From Lobulomyces angularis (lineage: Eukaryota > Chytridiomycota > Chytridiomycetes > Lobulomycetales > Lobulomycetaceae), in contig JADHYX010000492.1 of NCBI GenBank assembly GCA_027604685.1, positions 1-14,642 on the forward strand: DNA of 14,642 nt. The letters run 5' to 3'. Of the stretch, positions 1 to 11,348 are shown piece after piece; the first letter of the stretch is position 1, and each line of letters opens with the position of its first letter. The notes under the pieces are model-generated. The model ran no database searches, was not told the origin of the DNA, and saw nothing but the letters and a program-made list of their open reading frames with translations. The position numbers and the translations under genes were made by a program.

Positions 1-134
1 AAAACCGTAACACCCTAAAAGGTTTTGATTAAAGATCAGCAGCAAAATATGTGAACGTACTGATGGCCATCAAACTTTCCACTTAAAGGAACCGATAAAA
101 CAAGATTGGCAAGTATTAATAAAAGTAATTTCAT
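1..134 (-). CDS. Secreted M14-type zinc carboxypeptidase, N-terminal part only (runs off left edge)
   Basis: Reading leftward, ATG is at 134-132. Exon 1 is 134-61, a GT-AG intron is 60-15 (46 bp, the size of the other introns here), and exon 2 begins at 14 and leaves the window at 1. The 29 visible residues start with a short basic and leucine-rich signal peptide, then read KFDGHQVLRF across the splice junction. In M14A carboxypeptidases the propeptide follows the signal peptide directly and opens with a similar 'Y/F-D-G-x-x-V-L/F-R' strand. I therefore infer a secreted pro-carboxypeptidase that would cleave C-terminal residues from extracellular peptides. The zinc ligands and catalytic glutamate lie outside the window, so the family call rests on the propeptide start alone. 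Without the splice the frame stops after 33 codons. It could be another secreted protein. Confidence 0.5.
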
Positions 135-343
135 GCTGTTTTATTCTATTATATTTTTATTGAATATAAAATGAAAATTTGTTGAAAGGTATATGAACTG
201 TAATTTATAGAAAACCAAAACTCTCTACACACTGCGTATTTTCCGTTTTTAGACATTAGATTAGAAGTTAGAATTTTAAAGTATATCTTCTTTGCAATGT
301 ATCATTCTCATTATAATATTACTAATATCCTTCTAACCTCTAT

Positions 344-604
344 TTAAAACTCTGCGACTTCTATAATTTCTATTGGAATTGTTTCTACATATCCAGTTTC
401 AGAAATCGGAAACCCAATCCAATAGATTTTTAAATTCCAAACTTCGAGGCGCCACTTCTTCATAAAGAACACTTTTTCAATAATTATTTCTTATTAGCAA
501 GTGAATTGGAAATCAGCAAACTCAGTATCTTACTGATTCCATTTTTCTAAGTTTCACGTCTTCTTCAAAAAAAGCTATTAAAATACTTTCCTCTCTCTTA
601 AATC
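344..604 (-). CDS. Unrecognised minus-strand gene, probable 3' exons
   Basis: I do not recognise this protein. On the minus strand an open tract from 463 to the TAA at 346-344 encodes a tryptophan-rich segment containing WIGFPISETGYVETIP and ending EVAEF. Its base composition is more balanced than the spacers. Upstream, after a possible acceptor (AG at 606-605), a second open tract (604-534) reads FKREESILIAFFEEDVKLRK and ends at a strong GTAAGA donor (533). Joining the two in frame needs an acceptor at 458 or 455 (intron of 76 or 79 bp), where the polypyrimidine tract is poor. The exact structure is therefore uncertain. The stop is about 210 bp before the start of the carboxypeptidase-like gene on the same strand. 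It could be a decayed gene instead. Confidence 0.35.
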
Positions 605-839
605 CTTGCAGATTTTTTTAACAATTTTTGGTGGAAGAAAATTTAAGATTTTTGACAGCAATTTTGGAAATTTATTGCTTAAATTACACCAGTGAAATGA
701 AATTATAAAGAATACTAAAGAACTCACATCTAATACTTGCTTCTTTCAAACAAAATTCTGTTAAAAGATTAGTAAATTTTCAGAATGAGAGGTAAATTGA
801 CCCATTCTAAACTTTAAGTAGTTAATTTACAGATTTTAC

Positions 840-1055
840 CAATCTATATATCTCTCGATATTTCTCGATAAAGGGAGATTTGATAAAAAAATTGTGTAAA
901 TTTATGTAATATTTTCCAGTAACTAATTTGTTGTCATATTTCAGTGTATTAAATAGTGACGTCACAACAAAGAAATTTTGAATGTGAGCAACATTTGGAC
1001 TTGCAAACAGTAGAAAGATTATTATGCCAAAATAAACTAAATTTTTTAATTGCAA
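840..1055 (-). CDS. Unrecognised minus-strand coding-like tract with hydrophobic N-terminal stretch
   Basis: A frame open from about 1055 down to the stop at 822 encodes a hydrophobic segment (GIIIFLLFASPNVAH), which looks like the core of a signal peptide or membrane anchor, followed by a polar region (KYDNKLVTGKYYIN). There is no ATG at the head of the tract. A possible acceptor (ATTTAG, ending at 1039) suggests an upstream exon, and a possible donor GTAAAA follows 840. It may be the 5' part of the same gene as the tracts at 344-604, since orientation and spacing fit, but I could not find an in-frame exon linking them across 605-839. It may equally be chance open sequence in the CHO2 upstream region. 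No family is recognised. Confidence 0.22.
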
Positions 1056-1229
1056 CTTATTTTAAGGTTTTCCTTGTTGAATGATGAGTAATGTCTGGAG
1101 TAAGTTTTTATTACGTCAATTTTTGGGTAAATATTATTTTTTTTTTTTTTTTTTTTTTGTTGCTATTTAACAAAGGCCAAGTATCATAGGGTCAAATTTA
1201 AAATCTGGTTTTAAGTTCAGTAAGTTCGA
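1056..1229 (+). promoter_or_regulatory. CHO2 upstream region with T22 tract
   Basis: The 174 bp before the CHO2 start contain an uninterrupted run of 22 T at 1137-1158. Long poly(dA:dT) tracts in fungal promoters are known to disfavour nucleosomes, so this one probably marks the CHO2 promoter; that is inference. I do not see a clear TATA box or a yeast-like inositol/choline element here. Confidence 0.4.
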
Positions 1230-4200
1230 ATGGAGAAAAAAATTGAAGAGAAAGATATCAAGACAATTGGAAAAACTGAAAGCGGTGTAGGTACGTTCTA
1301 TTTTTTCAAATTTTTATTACTTACCATCGGCTCTGTTCATTAATTAGCTTTTGAAGTTCCTGCTACCAAAGACGTAATGGTCACCTTGTTTACTTCGAAG
1401 GAACCGTATTCAATTTTTGAAATAGTTGTTGTGGGATTAGTTTTATTTCAAATTTTTTTGTACCTCTTTACCTCAACACCTAAATACGTATTTCTCTTTT
1501 TTTTTATTTTTTGGAGAATTGGTTACAATGGGTTATTGGGGGTAATTCTAAGGACACAAAGTAGTGGAAATCTTGTAGTAAGGTGGTGTAAGAAAAATGG
1601 ATTTTACACTAAATCAAAAACAGAGCTTAAAACTACTCCTCCGAGATCGCAATGGTGCGAATACTTAATTTATCAATTGGAAATAAAGATGGGAAAAAAC
1701 TATAAATTTGATGTAAGAATTCATTCAAAAATTTTTTTTATCAATTAAAATGGCATTAGGAAAATCCGATTGAATTTAATTCATGGGTTTTGTTTAGAGG
1801 ATTGGTGGACATAATTTTGGTGAACGATGTTGCATCTTACATTATTTTCTGCTTTGCTTTTTATAATTCTCCTGATAATCTTACATACATTGACTATTTG
1901 AGATATGCTGGAGGAGTTGTTATGTGCACCTTTAATATTTGGGTAAAGTCAGATGCTCACAGAGTCGTTAAGGATTTTGCTTGGTGTAAGTTTTTTCGAA
2001 ATAGTCGACTGAAAATATTAATTGATTATGTTAATCCAATCTTGTAGATTGGGGTGATTTTTTTTTTTTAATCGAATCCTCTTTGGTGTTTGATGGTGTT
2101 TTTGAAATGGCGCCACATCCAATGTATTCCGTTGGCTACATGTGGTTTTATGGGGCCAGTTTAATCACAAAAAGTTATGTAGTTTTATTTGTTAGTCTTG
2201 CTGCACATGCTGCACAATTCGCATTTTTGTATTTTGTGGAAAATCCTCACATTGAAAAAACTTACAACACAGTAGCTTCGTCATCCCCAGAAAATTTGGA
2301 AATTTTACAAAAATATTTTAGAAGAGACTTAATAGTTTTTAAAAATTTTGATTTTTTCAGATCCAGTGATTTGTTGAGTGTGATTATTGTTGCTTATGCA
2401 TTTGTTTTATGTCTACTAGTTGGAAAAATCGACGAGAATTGGAAACTTTACTTTTACATAGGGTAAGTAATACAGAATGACAGTAAATAGACTTTTTATT
2501 ACTCATTTTATTACTTCTTCTGTTTTTGATTTTTTTTAATGGTTTATTTTTTTAGTCATGCTATTTTTTGGAGATTTTTTCATAGTTATTTCTTAGGCGC
2601 CGTTTTATATTTCCAAAGCAAAAATAAAGTTTGGACAAAGCATTTTATCAAGCATGGTGATAGACCTCGTGATGCATTTCAGCACTGGAAAACGTATTTT
2701 TTTATTTTTATTTTTTTTTACACTGTGTTATTGCTTTAGAATATTTAATATTTCACAAGTCATGGTCTACATTTCTTTCGTTATTGCAGGTTTTAGAGTT
2801 TCAAATTTACCCGTTGATTGGACTTATGGAGATACCCTGTTGCGACTTACTATAGGATCTGTAAAATAATATTCCCTTCAATTTTTAATTTATTATTAGC
2901 TTTTAATCCTGTTACACTTATGGACTGCTGTTTCAGTTTATGAAGTTATTGGAGATATTGGATGGTTTTATGGCGGTATTGTAATTTTCCTCTTTTCTTA
3001 TTTTATATTTTAGACTTCTTTATTGATGAAATGAGACATGTAAATGTACCTCAGTATACTGGAATCTACCGGTTTTTAAACAATCCCGAAAAATTAATTG
3101 GTCAAGCTGCATTTTGGGGAGTAACTATAATCTGTAATAGCTGGGTAACATATAGAACTATATTAAAAATTTAGCATTAACTTTAATTTTTTCAGGCATT
3201 ATTTGCAGTTACACTCTTTGGCCAAATTTCCACATGGTTATTTTTACAATATGTAGAATTACCTCATATGAAAAAAATTTATGGTTTGAATAAAGTTAGA
3301 AAGTTGGCCGGCGTAGAAAATTCAATTCAGAAAGAAGTTAAAAAAGTATTCAAAAAAATCGACAATAAGTCTCTAAAAGATCTGGTAAAAAGCTGGGAGT
3401 ACAGAAATGAAAAAAAATTGCAGCGAAATTCTAGAATGCCAGAAAGTGCGTTAAATTCTCCAGGTGAAACTGATAGTGAAGATAGTGAAGATGACAAAAT
3501 TTCAGTTTCAAGCAGTAGTTTATCAAGAGACAGTTTAAGAAAGCGTAATTTAAGTAATCTAGTAGAAGCTGGCAGAAACGTTATTGACGAAGTTATTGGA
3601 AAATTAGCTACCGCGTAAATCTCTCAAATAAGAAAAAAATAACTCACATCATTTTTTCTTTTTTTAAATTTTCATCTAGTTCTATGGAAACAGAAACCAC
3701 CAAAAATATCTCACATATCCCAACTCAACTGTATTCATTGTGTTTTGCCCGAGAGAACACATTAATACAACTTGGAGAACCAATAGAAATCGAGTTCATT
3801 GGCCCTGTAAAATTTATAAAATCTAAAGACTGGATTGGAATTTACGAAGTTGATTCCAATCCATCAAAGGATGTTACTGTAAAAAAAAGTCATGGTAAAT
3901 GGCAATTTTTAAGTGGAAAAAATGATATATACGCCGCCGAAGAAGAAAATCCCATCACAAGCAGAAACATTGGACATACTGCAATAACCAGATTTTTCAA
4001 TTCAGAACATCAAGAAATGGTAAGGGGAAAACTGACTTTTAGAGGATTTCAAATTCCATGGAAAACAGGCAAATTCGAGTTTCGTTGGCATCATGATGGG
4101 AAATATGGCTGTCTGGCTTTAAGCGATCCGTTTGAAATTTTTGTTAAAAATGATGATTTTCGTTTGGATGAAGAAAAAGAAAATCTAAAATTGAATGGTG

Positions 4201-4577
4201 TCGACAATTATTTACAAAGTATTGAAAAGGATCTGTTAATGTTCATAGAAAAAAGTTTGGATGTCACAGGGATACAGGAACATAACCCTGAATGGAAAAA
4301 GTTAGGATTAGATGATAATATTATAGATGTGTTTGGAAGTAGAATTGGTTCCGTTGAAGCAGGTATTATACACTTTATGATAATTATTTTATTTACTAAA
4401 ATTTTTATTTTAGCTACTTATTCGAGTTGTAAAGAAAAAATTTGTAAGAGAATTATTTATTTTATAAAAGAAAAATTTGAGGTTGAATTCAGTTGGAAAG
4501 TAATAACCTTAGTAGGAAGTTGCAAAAATTTAGCCAAAAGGATAGATGATGCCCAAAAAGCATTAAAATTTGACTAA
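1230..4577 (+). CDS. CHO2: Phosphatidylethanolamine N-methyltransferase, fungal Cho2 type
   Basis: Transfers a methyl group from S-adenosylmethionine to phosphatidylethanolamine, the first of three steps to phosphatidylcholine, in the ER membrane. Exons: 1230-1290, 1348-1712, 1760-1985, 2048-2462, 2556-2693, 2740-2860, 2900-2975, 3014-3144, 3196-3614, 3680-4362, 4414-4577. All introns are GT-AG (38-93 bp); the sum is 932 codons plus stop, close to yeast Cho2 (869 aa). Hydrophobic helices lie around residues 41-61 and 67-80. Two repeated methyltransferase modules are visible: [10 protein letters not shown] (239-248) with [11 protein letters not shown] (281-291), and [16 protein letters not shown] (482-497) with [11 protein letters not shown] (531-541). 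A charged serine-rich linker follows, then the beta-rich C-terminal domain typical of Cho2 (about 663-810, with [12 protein letters not shown] at 783-794). The start gives the expected sequence [14 protein letters not shown] just after exon 1. Removal of the last intron is uncertain (see 4363-4413). Confidence 0.95.
4363..4413 (+). other. Stopless in-frame 51-bp intron of CHO2
   Basis: This segment begins GTATTA, contains a branch-point-like TTACTAAA and ends TTTTATTTTAG, so it has every splice signal seen in the other introns. Yet it is 17 codons long with no stop. If retained it would insert [17 protein letters not shown] between residues 878 and 880 and give a 949-residue protein. The insert is strongly hydrophobic and AT-driven, unlike the charged flanks, so I treat it as an intron. 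Confidence 0.75.
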
Positions 4578-5083
4578 ATGAAAAAATTAAAAATTTTTTT
4601 TGGGTCCTTCTCATTTACTTTTTTTTTATTAATCTCATTTCCTAAATAGTATTTTAATTAAAGTAATTTATTTTATAGTAATACTCACTTAATAAATTTG
4701 AAGTTTCCTTATTTTTTTAAAAAAAAATCCAAGACAGTGAGAACTTTTCATTAAAAATTTCATTCTTTTGAGTAAAAAATTAATCATTGAAAAAATTGAT
4801 GTTTAAAAAAAAAAATTCAAATTAAAATAAAAAAAAATTCAATAAACTCAGTTAACACTGCATTCACAGATAAATCAAATCCGAGAACCGTTATTCAAAA
4901 ATAAAATAAATACAAAAAAATAAAAAAAAAAAGAATTATCACACTTTAATAAAAATATAAAAAAAAAATTAAACACATTTAATAGAAATAAAAGAAAAAG
5001 AAAAAAATTTAAAAAAAATAAAAAAATTACTAAAAACATCTAAATCAACTAAAAAAAAAAACCTGGATTTGGTCAAATAAAAT
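4578..5083. other. Convergent intergenic spacer, CHO2 / RhoGAP 3' ends
   Basis: About 500 bp of A/T-rich sequence between two converging stop codons. An AATAAA at 4691-4696 could serve as the CHO2 polyadenylation signal. The right half (4900-5060) is almost all A with scattered T. On the minus strand I see no well-placed AATAAA close to the RhoGAP stop. No ORF or RNA gene is recognised. Confidence 0.6.
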
Positions 5084-8000
5084 TTAATCTGCACCACAGT
5101 CTACCTTATGCCTACTAAGAGATAAATTATGAATGCTGCTATTTCCGTTGAACTCTTTATTTCTACTCAGTGAATTAAGAGTAAAACTATTATTCATGCT
5201 GCTGATTGAAGTAGTTTCAATGAAACTGTTAGATCTCTTAATACTTCTATAGTTAACGGATAATGCATCTTCCGCAATACCCTCACCTAAAGCACTGCTA
5301 CCAATGTTACCATATCCTCCCGTAAACTTGTCTTTTACTTCGAATTCAAAATATGCACTGTTTATAGCTAGGGCTTTTCTACGGTCCTTCTTGGCTTTCC
5401 ACAAAGATTCTCTCAGAGAATCTAACTCGTTCAATTTATCCTCTTCCTCCAACTTACTGAAATTCATAAATTCTGGTATCTTTTCCTCTTTTATTTCAGA
5501 GGAGTTGGTTTCAAAAGTGGAATGGGGGAACTTTATTAAATTAGGTTTCAAGTGTGATAAAGATTCTTTACTATTTTCATTTCCCGATGTATATAGTAAA
5601 TCGTTATTTGCTTTGATAAAAGGATTTGCAGGGGACTGTTGAGCACTGGAAAACATGCCTAAATCACCTTTATCCTTTTTACTATTCCAGCCACCATAAT
5701 CTGCCCCAACCTCCATAGAATCAACATCAGAAATATCATCTTCAAATTCTTCTTTTGCTTTATTATCAGCTGGCTCTTCTTCCTCGTATTCGATTGTACC
5801 AAAAACGTAGTCACAGTACTGGATTAACATCTCAACTACAGATGATTGAAACGGTAAATCAGCCATCACTCTTGCTAAATTATCTAGATGTGGAGGTAAT
5901 TTGAATAGAGTAGGTCCAAAAATAATTGCCAAGTTCTTTATGGACATTTTATTTACACTGCTCTTTTCTGAAACTCTATATAAATGCTCACATATAAACT
6001 TTAATGTTAAAAAATTTTTTGGCGGGAGTGAATGAACCAAATCTTGAATTGAAATTAATTTTTTTTGCCAGTCTGGGTTTTCTAGAAAAAAAGACTTAAA
6101 AAAAAGAAAGTTTTTTCACTTACTAGCAGCTAAAATGAAACCTTCATATAATTCACTAGAACAGAGACTTTCGTTGTTAGGCGGCATACCTTCTCTTAGG
6201 AACGACTTTATAACTCCAGTTAAAACGTGAACATCATTATCATATATTGAATTATAAGCTGAGGTACTTAAACTACTAGAAGCATTTATTTGTGACTTTT
6301 CAACACTTCTTCTAGTGTCTAAACTTGATGTAAAACTGCACGTTTCGTCCCAACTTCTACGGTGATTTCGACGATTTAAGCTTACTGAAAAATCAAACCC
6401 ACCTTCTAAACTTGAAACAAAAGGAGAAAAATGTGGAGGTGGTCGCAAGTTAACTTTTTTTGGATCGCTTAGGAAACTACGCTTTAAATTATCGACGGTG
6501 ACAGAACTTCCTGATATTCTGTACAGTCCTTCACTTTCCAAACCTAGGAAAATGGAAAAATCATGTAAAAATCAAAAAAGAGATTCAATAATCATACCAA
6601 TAGTTTCAACCATATTTATACACTTTACCAATAACAAAGGTATTTCACTATTTGCACTACCACCATTAACATAATTACTAACATATGATTTATTGCAATC
6701 ACTAATGAAACTGGAAGGTCTATTTTTACTATTTAACCTTGCCACTTTTCTCTTTGCATTTTTTAAATTTGTTAAAGTGTTTTGCCTTGAAAGTTTTCCT
6801 GAAACTTCAATGGCGTAAGTAGCCTGTGCTGCCGACTTGGAAGCTACCTCCAAAATTTCTGCTCCTGAAAACGGAGGATTATTCTTTAACTTGGCGCTGG
6901 AATGCTTATTTCCAAATTTATTGAAAAAAGAAGGAAAAAAGGAGGAAGATAAATGATCATTTGCAGTTGAGTGAGAATGAAGTTTGTCCTTCTGGATTTC
7001 TTTTTTTGTATCATCTTTCGGTTTTTGCTTTACTGATTTGTCACCGGCTTCATTAGGAATGGCATTGTCCAGTTTTGAATTTTCTTTTTTATTGGCTAGT
7101 TTATTAGGATCTTTTCTATTGAGATGATGTAACGAATTGTTGACAGTGCTATTATATAGGTTACTAAAATAGTTTGAATTGTGATGATTGCTATTATCTA
7201 AAGAAGTTGATCTAGTTTTTTTGTTATGCGACTTTGGTGATGTAACGATGTTATGTTTTGAAGTAAGCATTTTTTCCTCAAAATTATTCATGTGTTTAAG
7301 CATCTTCTCATTCTCAACAAAAGCTTTTGATTTTGGTAAGCCGTTGGAGAGAGGTTTTTCCTTATTACTGTTCGGTTTGGTAGGCGTCGCACCACTAATT
7401 TTTATAAAGTTCGAGGGTGCAGATATTAGATTTTTATTAAAAGGTTGATTGTTGTTATTGTTATAAGTATCTTTCATCGGTGAATTATAATTGGTAGCAT
7501 TGTAATCAAAAGGTTTCCTAATGCTTTTTGAAAAAGAAAATTTACTTCTTTTTGCATCTTTCACATTACTAGCAGTAGGAGATGATGGTATCAATTGGTT
7601 GACTAAAGCTCCATCAGTTGGAGTGACTGATTCCATTCCGGTTTCACTTTCTTCTGGTACCAAAGTTAAACCCAACCCTAATCCCAAGTTCGCAACTTCA
7701 ACTTTATTATCACTGTCAAAGTTGATAATATCAGTAAAATCCGACGAACTTTTATTCTTCTGGGCACTACTGCCTTCCCCACTAAATTCAAACTTACTAC
7801 CAACAGCAATAAAACTAGACACCCATTGCCCAAGTAAAAACAGTCTAGTGTCGCCTATTTCAGCAGATTTAACCTTGTGATTCAAGGTGGACAAGTCCTC
7901 TTTTGTAATAGTTTTGTTATTTTCTTCCAAAAACTCATCCCACACAATTGGATCAAATAAAAATTCCCTTTCTGAATGGAAATCTTTACCTGGTACGCAA

Positions 8001-11000
8001 ATTTTTATCAAGGAATCTTCTTGAATTGAAATATTACTTTCCTCTAACGCAGCGTAAGTAATTAAAGTACGCTAATGTTAAAAAATAATTACAATTATAA
8101 TAAACATTAAAAAAAAAAAGGCATTAACATACATTTAAGCATTTAACTTCGTTTTCATTCATTCCCATAAATGATCTAACACTATCTACAGATTCTCTAA
8201 CAGTCTCATTTGAACTTTGTGGATTTTGCTGGTAATTATTTAAAATAATTGGAGTATATTTTTCGTGAATTGTGGTAGATGCGTTGGACCCTCTTCGGCC
8301 AGTAATTTGACTTTTCATATTTATCATAGATTTTCTAGATTTATTAAGAGAACTAAATAACTAAATAAAAAATTTTACCAGGTTAGAAATTTTTAAAACA
8401 GGAAAAAAAAAAGAAAGAAATTAACAAACCTTTGAAAAATGAGGAATTTTTTCTTGAACCAACATTAAATCTCGACCTTTTGGCTCTTTAAGATTTAATG
8501 CGGTAGAGTTTTGATTGTTACTGCCAGAAAAAAAAATGTTGCTTTCAAAACTAAAACTTCTTCTCCCGCCAACTTTATCACTTAAAGCAAAAAACAAAAT
8601 ATATTTTCCTCGAACCTCAACAAAATATACAATCCAATCATCATGCAAATTTTGAGAGTTGACATCTTTTTCAGATGCATCATGTAAATTAGTTTTAGAT
8701 TTTTTTAACTTTGACTTGTTTAAAAACTTTCCCCAATACCTTCCAAATTGGTTTGAATGTAGATGATGATTTGATGTACTATGCGGGTGCGTTGTATGAT
8801 TTTTTGCATGATATGAGGTAGAATTCTTGTTATGTTGTTGCTGTAATGGTTTTATTGAATTAGGTTGCCCTGTAGCTGATGCATAAAAATTATTCAAATT
8901 TTTTCTCAAAACAAATCCAGAAGTAACCAATGGCCAACTTGAAATTAAAGCGGTGAGTGAGTTTGAAATGTCCAAAGTCTCAATCAATCCAGAAGGCTAA
9001 ATTGTTAGAAAAAATATATAGATTAAAAAAAAAAAAAATTACTGGAAGTGGAGGTAGTTTGTTATCATTTTTCGGCAACTTAAAACCACTGTATATCTCT
9101 TCAAAACATTTGCGAATACCAGCTTCGATTTTTTGTTTGTTAGAGTTCATCTCAATTTTTTCTTTAACATTTGGTTCTTTATTATCTTCTAATTGAACAT
9201 TTCTAGTAGGAGAAGGGACTAAAAGTGGACCTTCTGAAGTAAAATCTTTTTCAAACACCTTTTCATCTATCAAGAACCCTTTTAAACTTATAATTTCAGA
9301 ATCATCAACAGTCTTATTATCTGAACTTGTAACGTTTAATTTAAAGGAAATTTCATTTTTTGAATCTATGTTTCCGGAGGAATTCAAGACTGTTTCAGTT
9401 TTTGATGTTGTGACAAATTTTTGTGATTTAGATAACAGAGGCTTGGATGCATTAGTTGAATTTTCGTTAGGTGTAATTGAGTCTGTCGCTGGAAAATGTA
9501 CAGTAGGTACTATTTCATCCAAAATAGGTTCAACTAAAGGAGACTTACTAATATTTGATATAGATGATAGATTAATGGTTTCTAATAACATTTCCTTTCT
9601 GCTTTCTTTTGAACTAGAAACAAAAGAATAACTCTCATCTCCAACAGTAAAATTTTCAAATTCTGCTTCATTGAATTTAGTAGGTGCACTAAATGCTTTA
9701 CTACGAGAATGGGTTGTCTTTCTAGGAATTTTTAACGTTTCTTGCGGAAGGTCTGGTTCGTCTTCAAATTCGACTCTAGAATCAGGGCTGGATAAAATTT
9801 CCTCTTCAAACACGTTTTGGTTAGCTGTATCAATAAGTAAGTTTTTATTGTTATTTTTTGCAGAATTAGGCGAATAAGAAACTTCAGAAATTTTTGTAAT
9901 TTTTTCAATTTTTAAAGAGATATTTGAAACAGACTTCTTCACCAAATTTAGACTCTCAGGGGTATGAAAAATTTCCATACTTTTAACTGCCTTAAAATCG
10001 GCTAGAAAATCTGGAGTTTCAGATTTGCTTTTCAGTTGAATATTGTTATTGTCCTCCAACATTAAATCTTTTGTGAATGCACTATTGTTGCCTTCAGAGA
10101 GAGGTAACCCTTCAGAAGAAATGGAGGGTGAAATAATTACAATGTCAATTTCCGCTCCCTTTGAAGGTATAATTGGTATCTTATTTGTTTCGCAATTCAA
10201 ATCGTCAGTATCAATTTTTATGGCACCCTCCTGCAATTCCATTTCTATCTCACCTTGATTAATAATAGGATTTTTTAAAATTTCCACAATTTCACTTTGA
10301 AGTTCTGTATTGTGGTGGATATCTTTTGTTGCCGAATTATTGTTAAATTGAGTAGAAGCATTCGGTAATCTACAACCTTCTTCTTGCTCTTCTTCCAGCG
10401 AAATTATTTCAGCGGAAAGTGTTGGGCTTGCCAAAACTGGGGGCTACACAAAAATTAAAGTTAGAATAATTTATAAAAAAAGGGTACCAATTCGGAGGAA
10501 TTAATTGCAGCAAATGTAGAAAAATCCAAGTTAGCATTTAAGGGTTCTATTTCGGGCCCCGTATTTCTCGATAAAGATGCATCCTCAACTGCTACATCGA
10601 AATCACTTTCTTTATTGACCTGTTTGCAAGAAACATTGTCGTTTAGTAGGTCAGATATTCGAACTGTTGTATTTAAGTCTATCCCCAATTCTATATCATT
10701 ATTTAAATTATCAGCACTCTCAAATTCAATTAGATAATCCCTTGGTTTGTTTTCAAAATCTTTGCTGTTTTTTTGAAGAAGGTTTTCAGTTTTATTTTCA
10801 TTCTCATTCACAGAAATGTCACTGGCACTTAAATTTTCAGCAGAAAAAAATTCAGCTGAAACCTCTTCGTCTATATTGATATTGGTAGAATCTAAGTCTT
10901 GTTGGCAAATAACAGAGTCTGATAGTGAAATGCTGTCATCCTTTGGCTTCACAGAAAATCCCAGTAACAAATTGCTCTTTTGATTAGACACAATGTTTTC

Positions 11001-11348
11001 AGAGTCTTCCAATTCACTTTTTGTTGGATCAAAATCATCATCATTGTTGCATAACATAGAATCATTAGATGCCCGCTTAAACAGGGTGTTATCAGTTTCT
11101 GAATTAATTAACTTTGTAACTGTAGTTGAAAGCTCTCTTGAATTAGAAGCTCCATTTTGTATAATTGCAATATGTACATCAGCGGTTGTAGTATTATTTT
11201 TTGTTTCATTTTTCGAAGAATCAGAATTTTTATCATTACCATTTGAAATTGCTGTTAAGTCTCTTTCTGAAACACATTCATCAGTAGAATTTGAATTACA
11301 AACTGGATGAGCAACTTCGTCTTTTAAAGAAATTGCAAACTCATCCAT
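5084..11348 (-). CDS. Large PH-RhoGAP protein (Rho/Cdc42-family GTPase-activating protein)
   Basis: Probably switches off a Rho-family GTPase at the cell cortex; the substrate cannot be told. Exons, reading leftward: 11348-10488, 10443-9043, 8996-8430, 8360-8133, 8071-6598, 6543-6124, 6081-5084. The six GT-AG introns are 42-69 bp and the sum is 1982 codons plus stop. Residues 1-754 are acidic, Ser/Thr/Asn-rich and probably disordered. A PH-like domain starts near 775 (strands around SGFVLRK and WIVYFVEVRGKYILFF, 875-890) and seems to resume at 1020-1110 (TLITYAALEESNISIQED, EREFLFDP, then GQWVSSFIAVG). The RhoGAP domain spans about 1495-1745: EGLYRISG with the arginine finger R1519, DVHVLTGVIKSFLRE (1614-1628), NKM (1694) and NLAIIFGPTLF (1700-1710). 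The usual LPEPL loop reads GMPPNN. Only 237 residues follow, partly charged. The domain order recalls Bem3 and ARHGAP21/23, but no PX or PDZ domain is visible. Confidence 0.9.

Noticed and set aside
2654..2869. ORF overlapping CHO2 exons 5 and 6
   Set aside because: Its first part is out of frame with the Cho2 motifs and its second part is exon 6. The spliced model explains both.
5304..5642. Plus-strand ORF inside the RhoGAP gene
   Set aside because: It is the antisense frame of the last RhoGAP exon, which encodes the conserved protein. The same holds for the plus-strand ORFs at 7188-7448, 7521-7880, 8957-9196, 9368-9631, 9671-9877, 10043-10258, 10667-10879 and 10993-11310.
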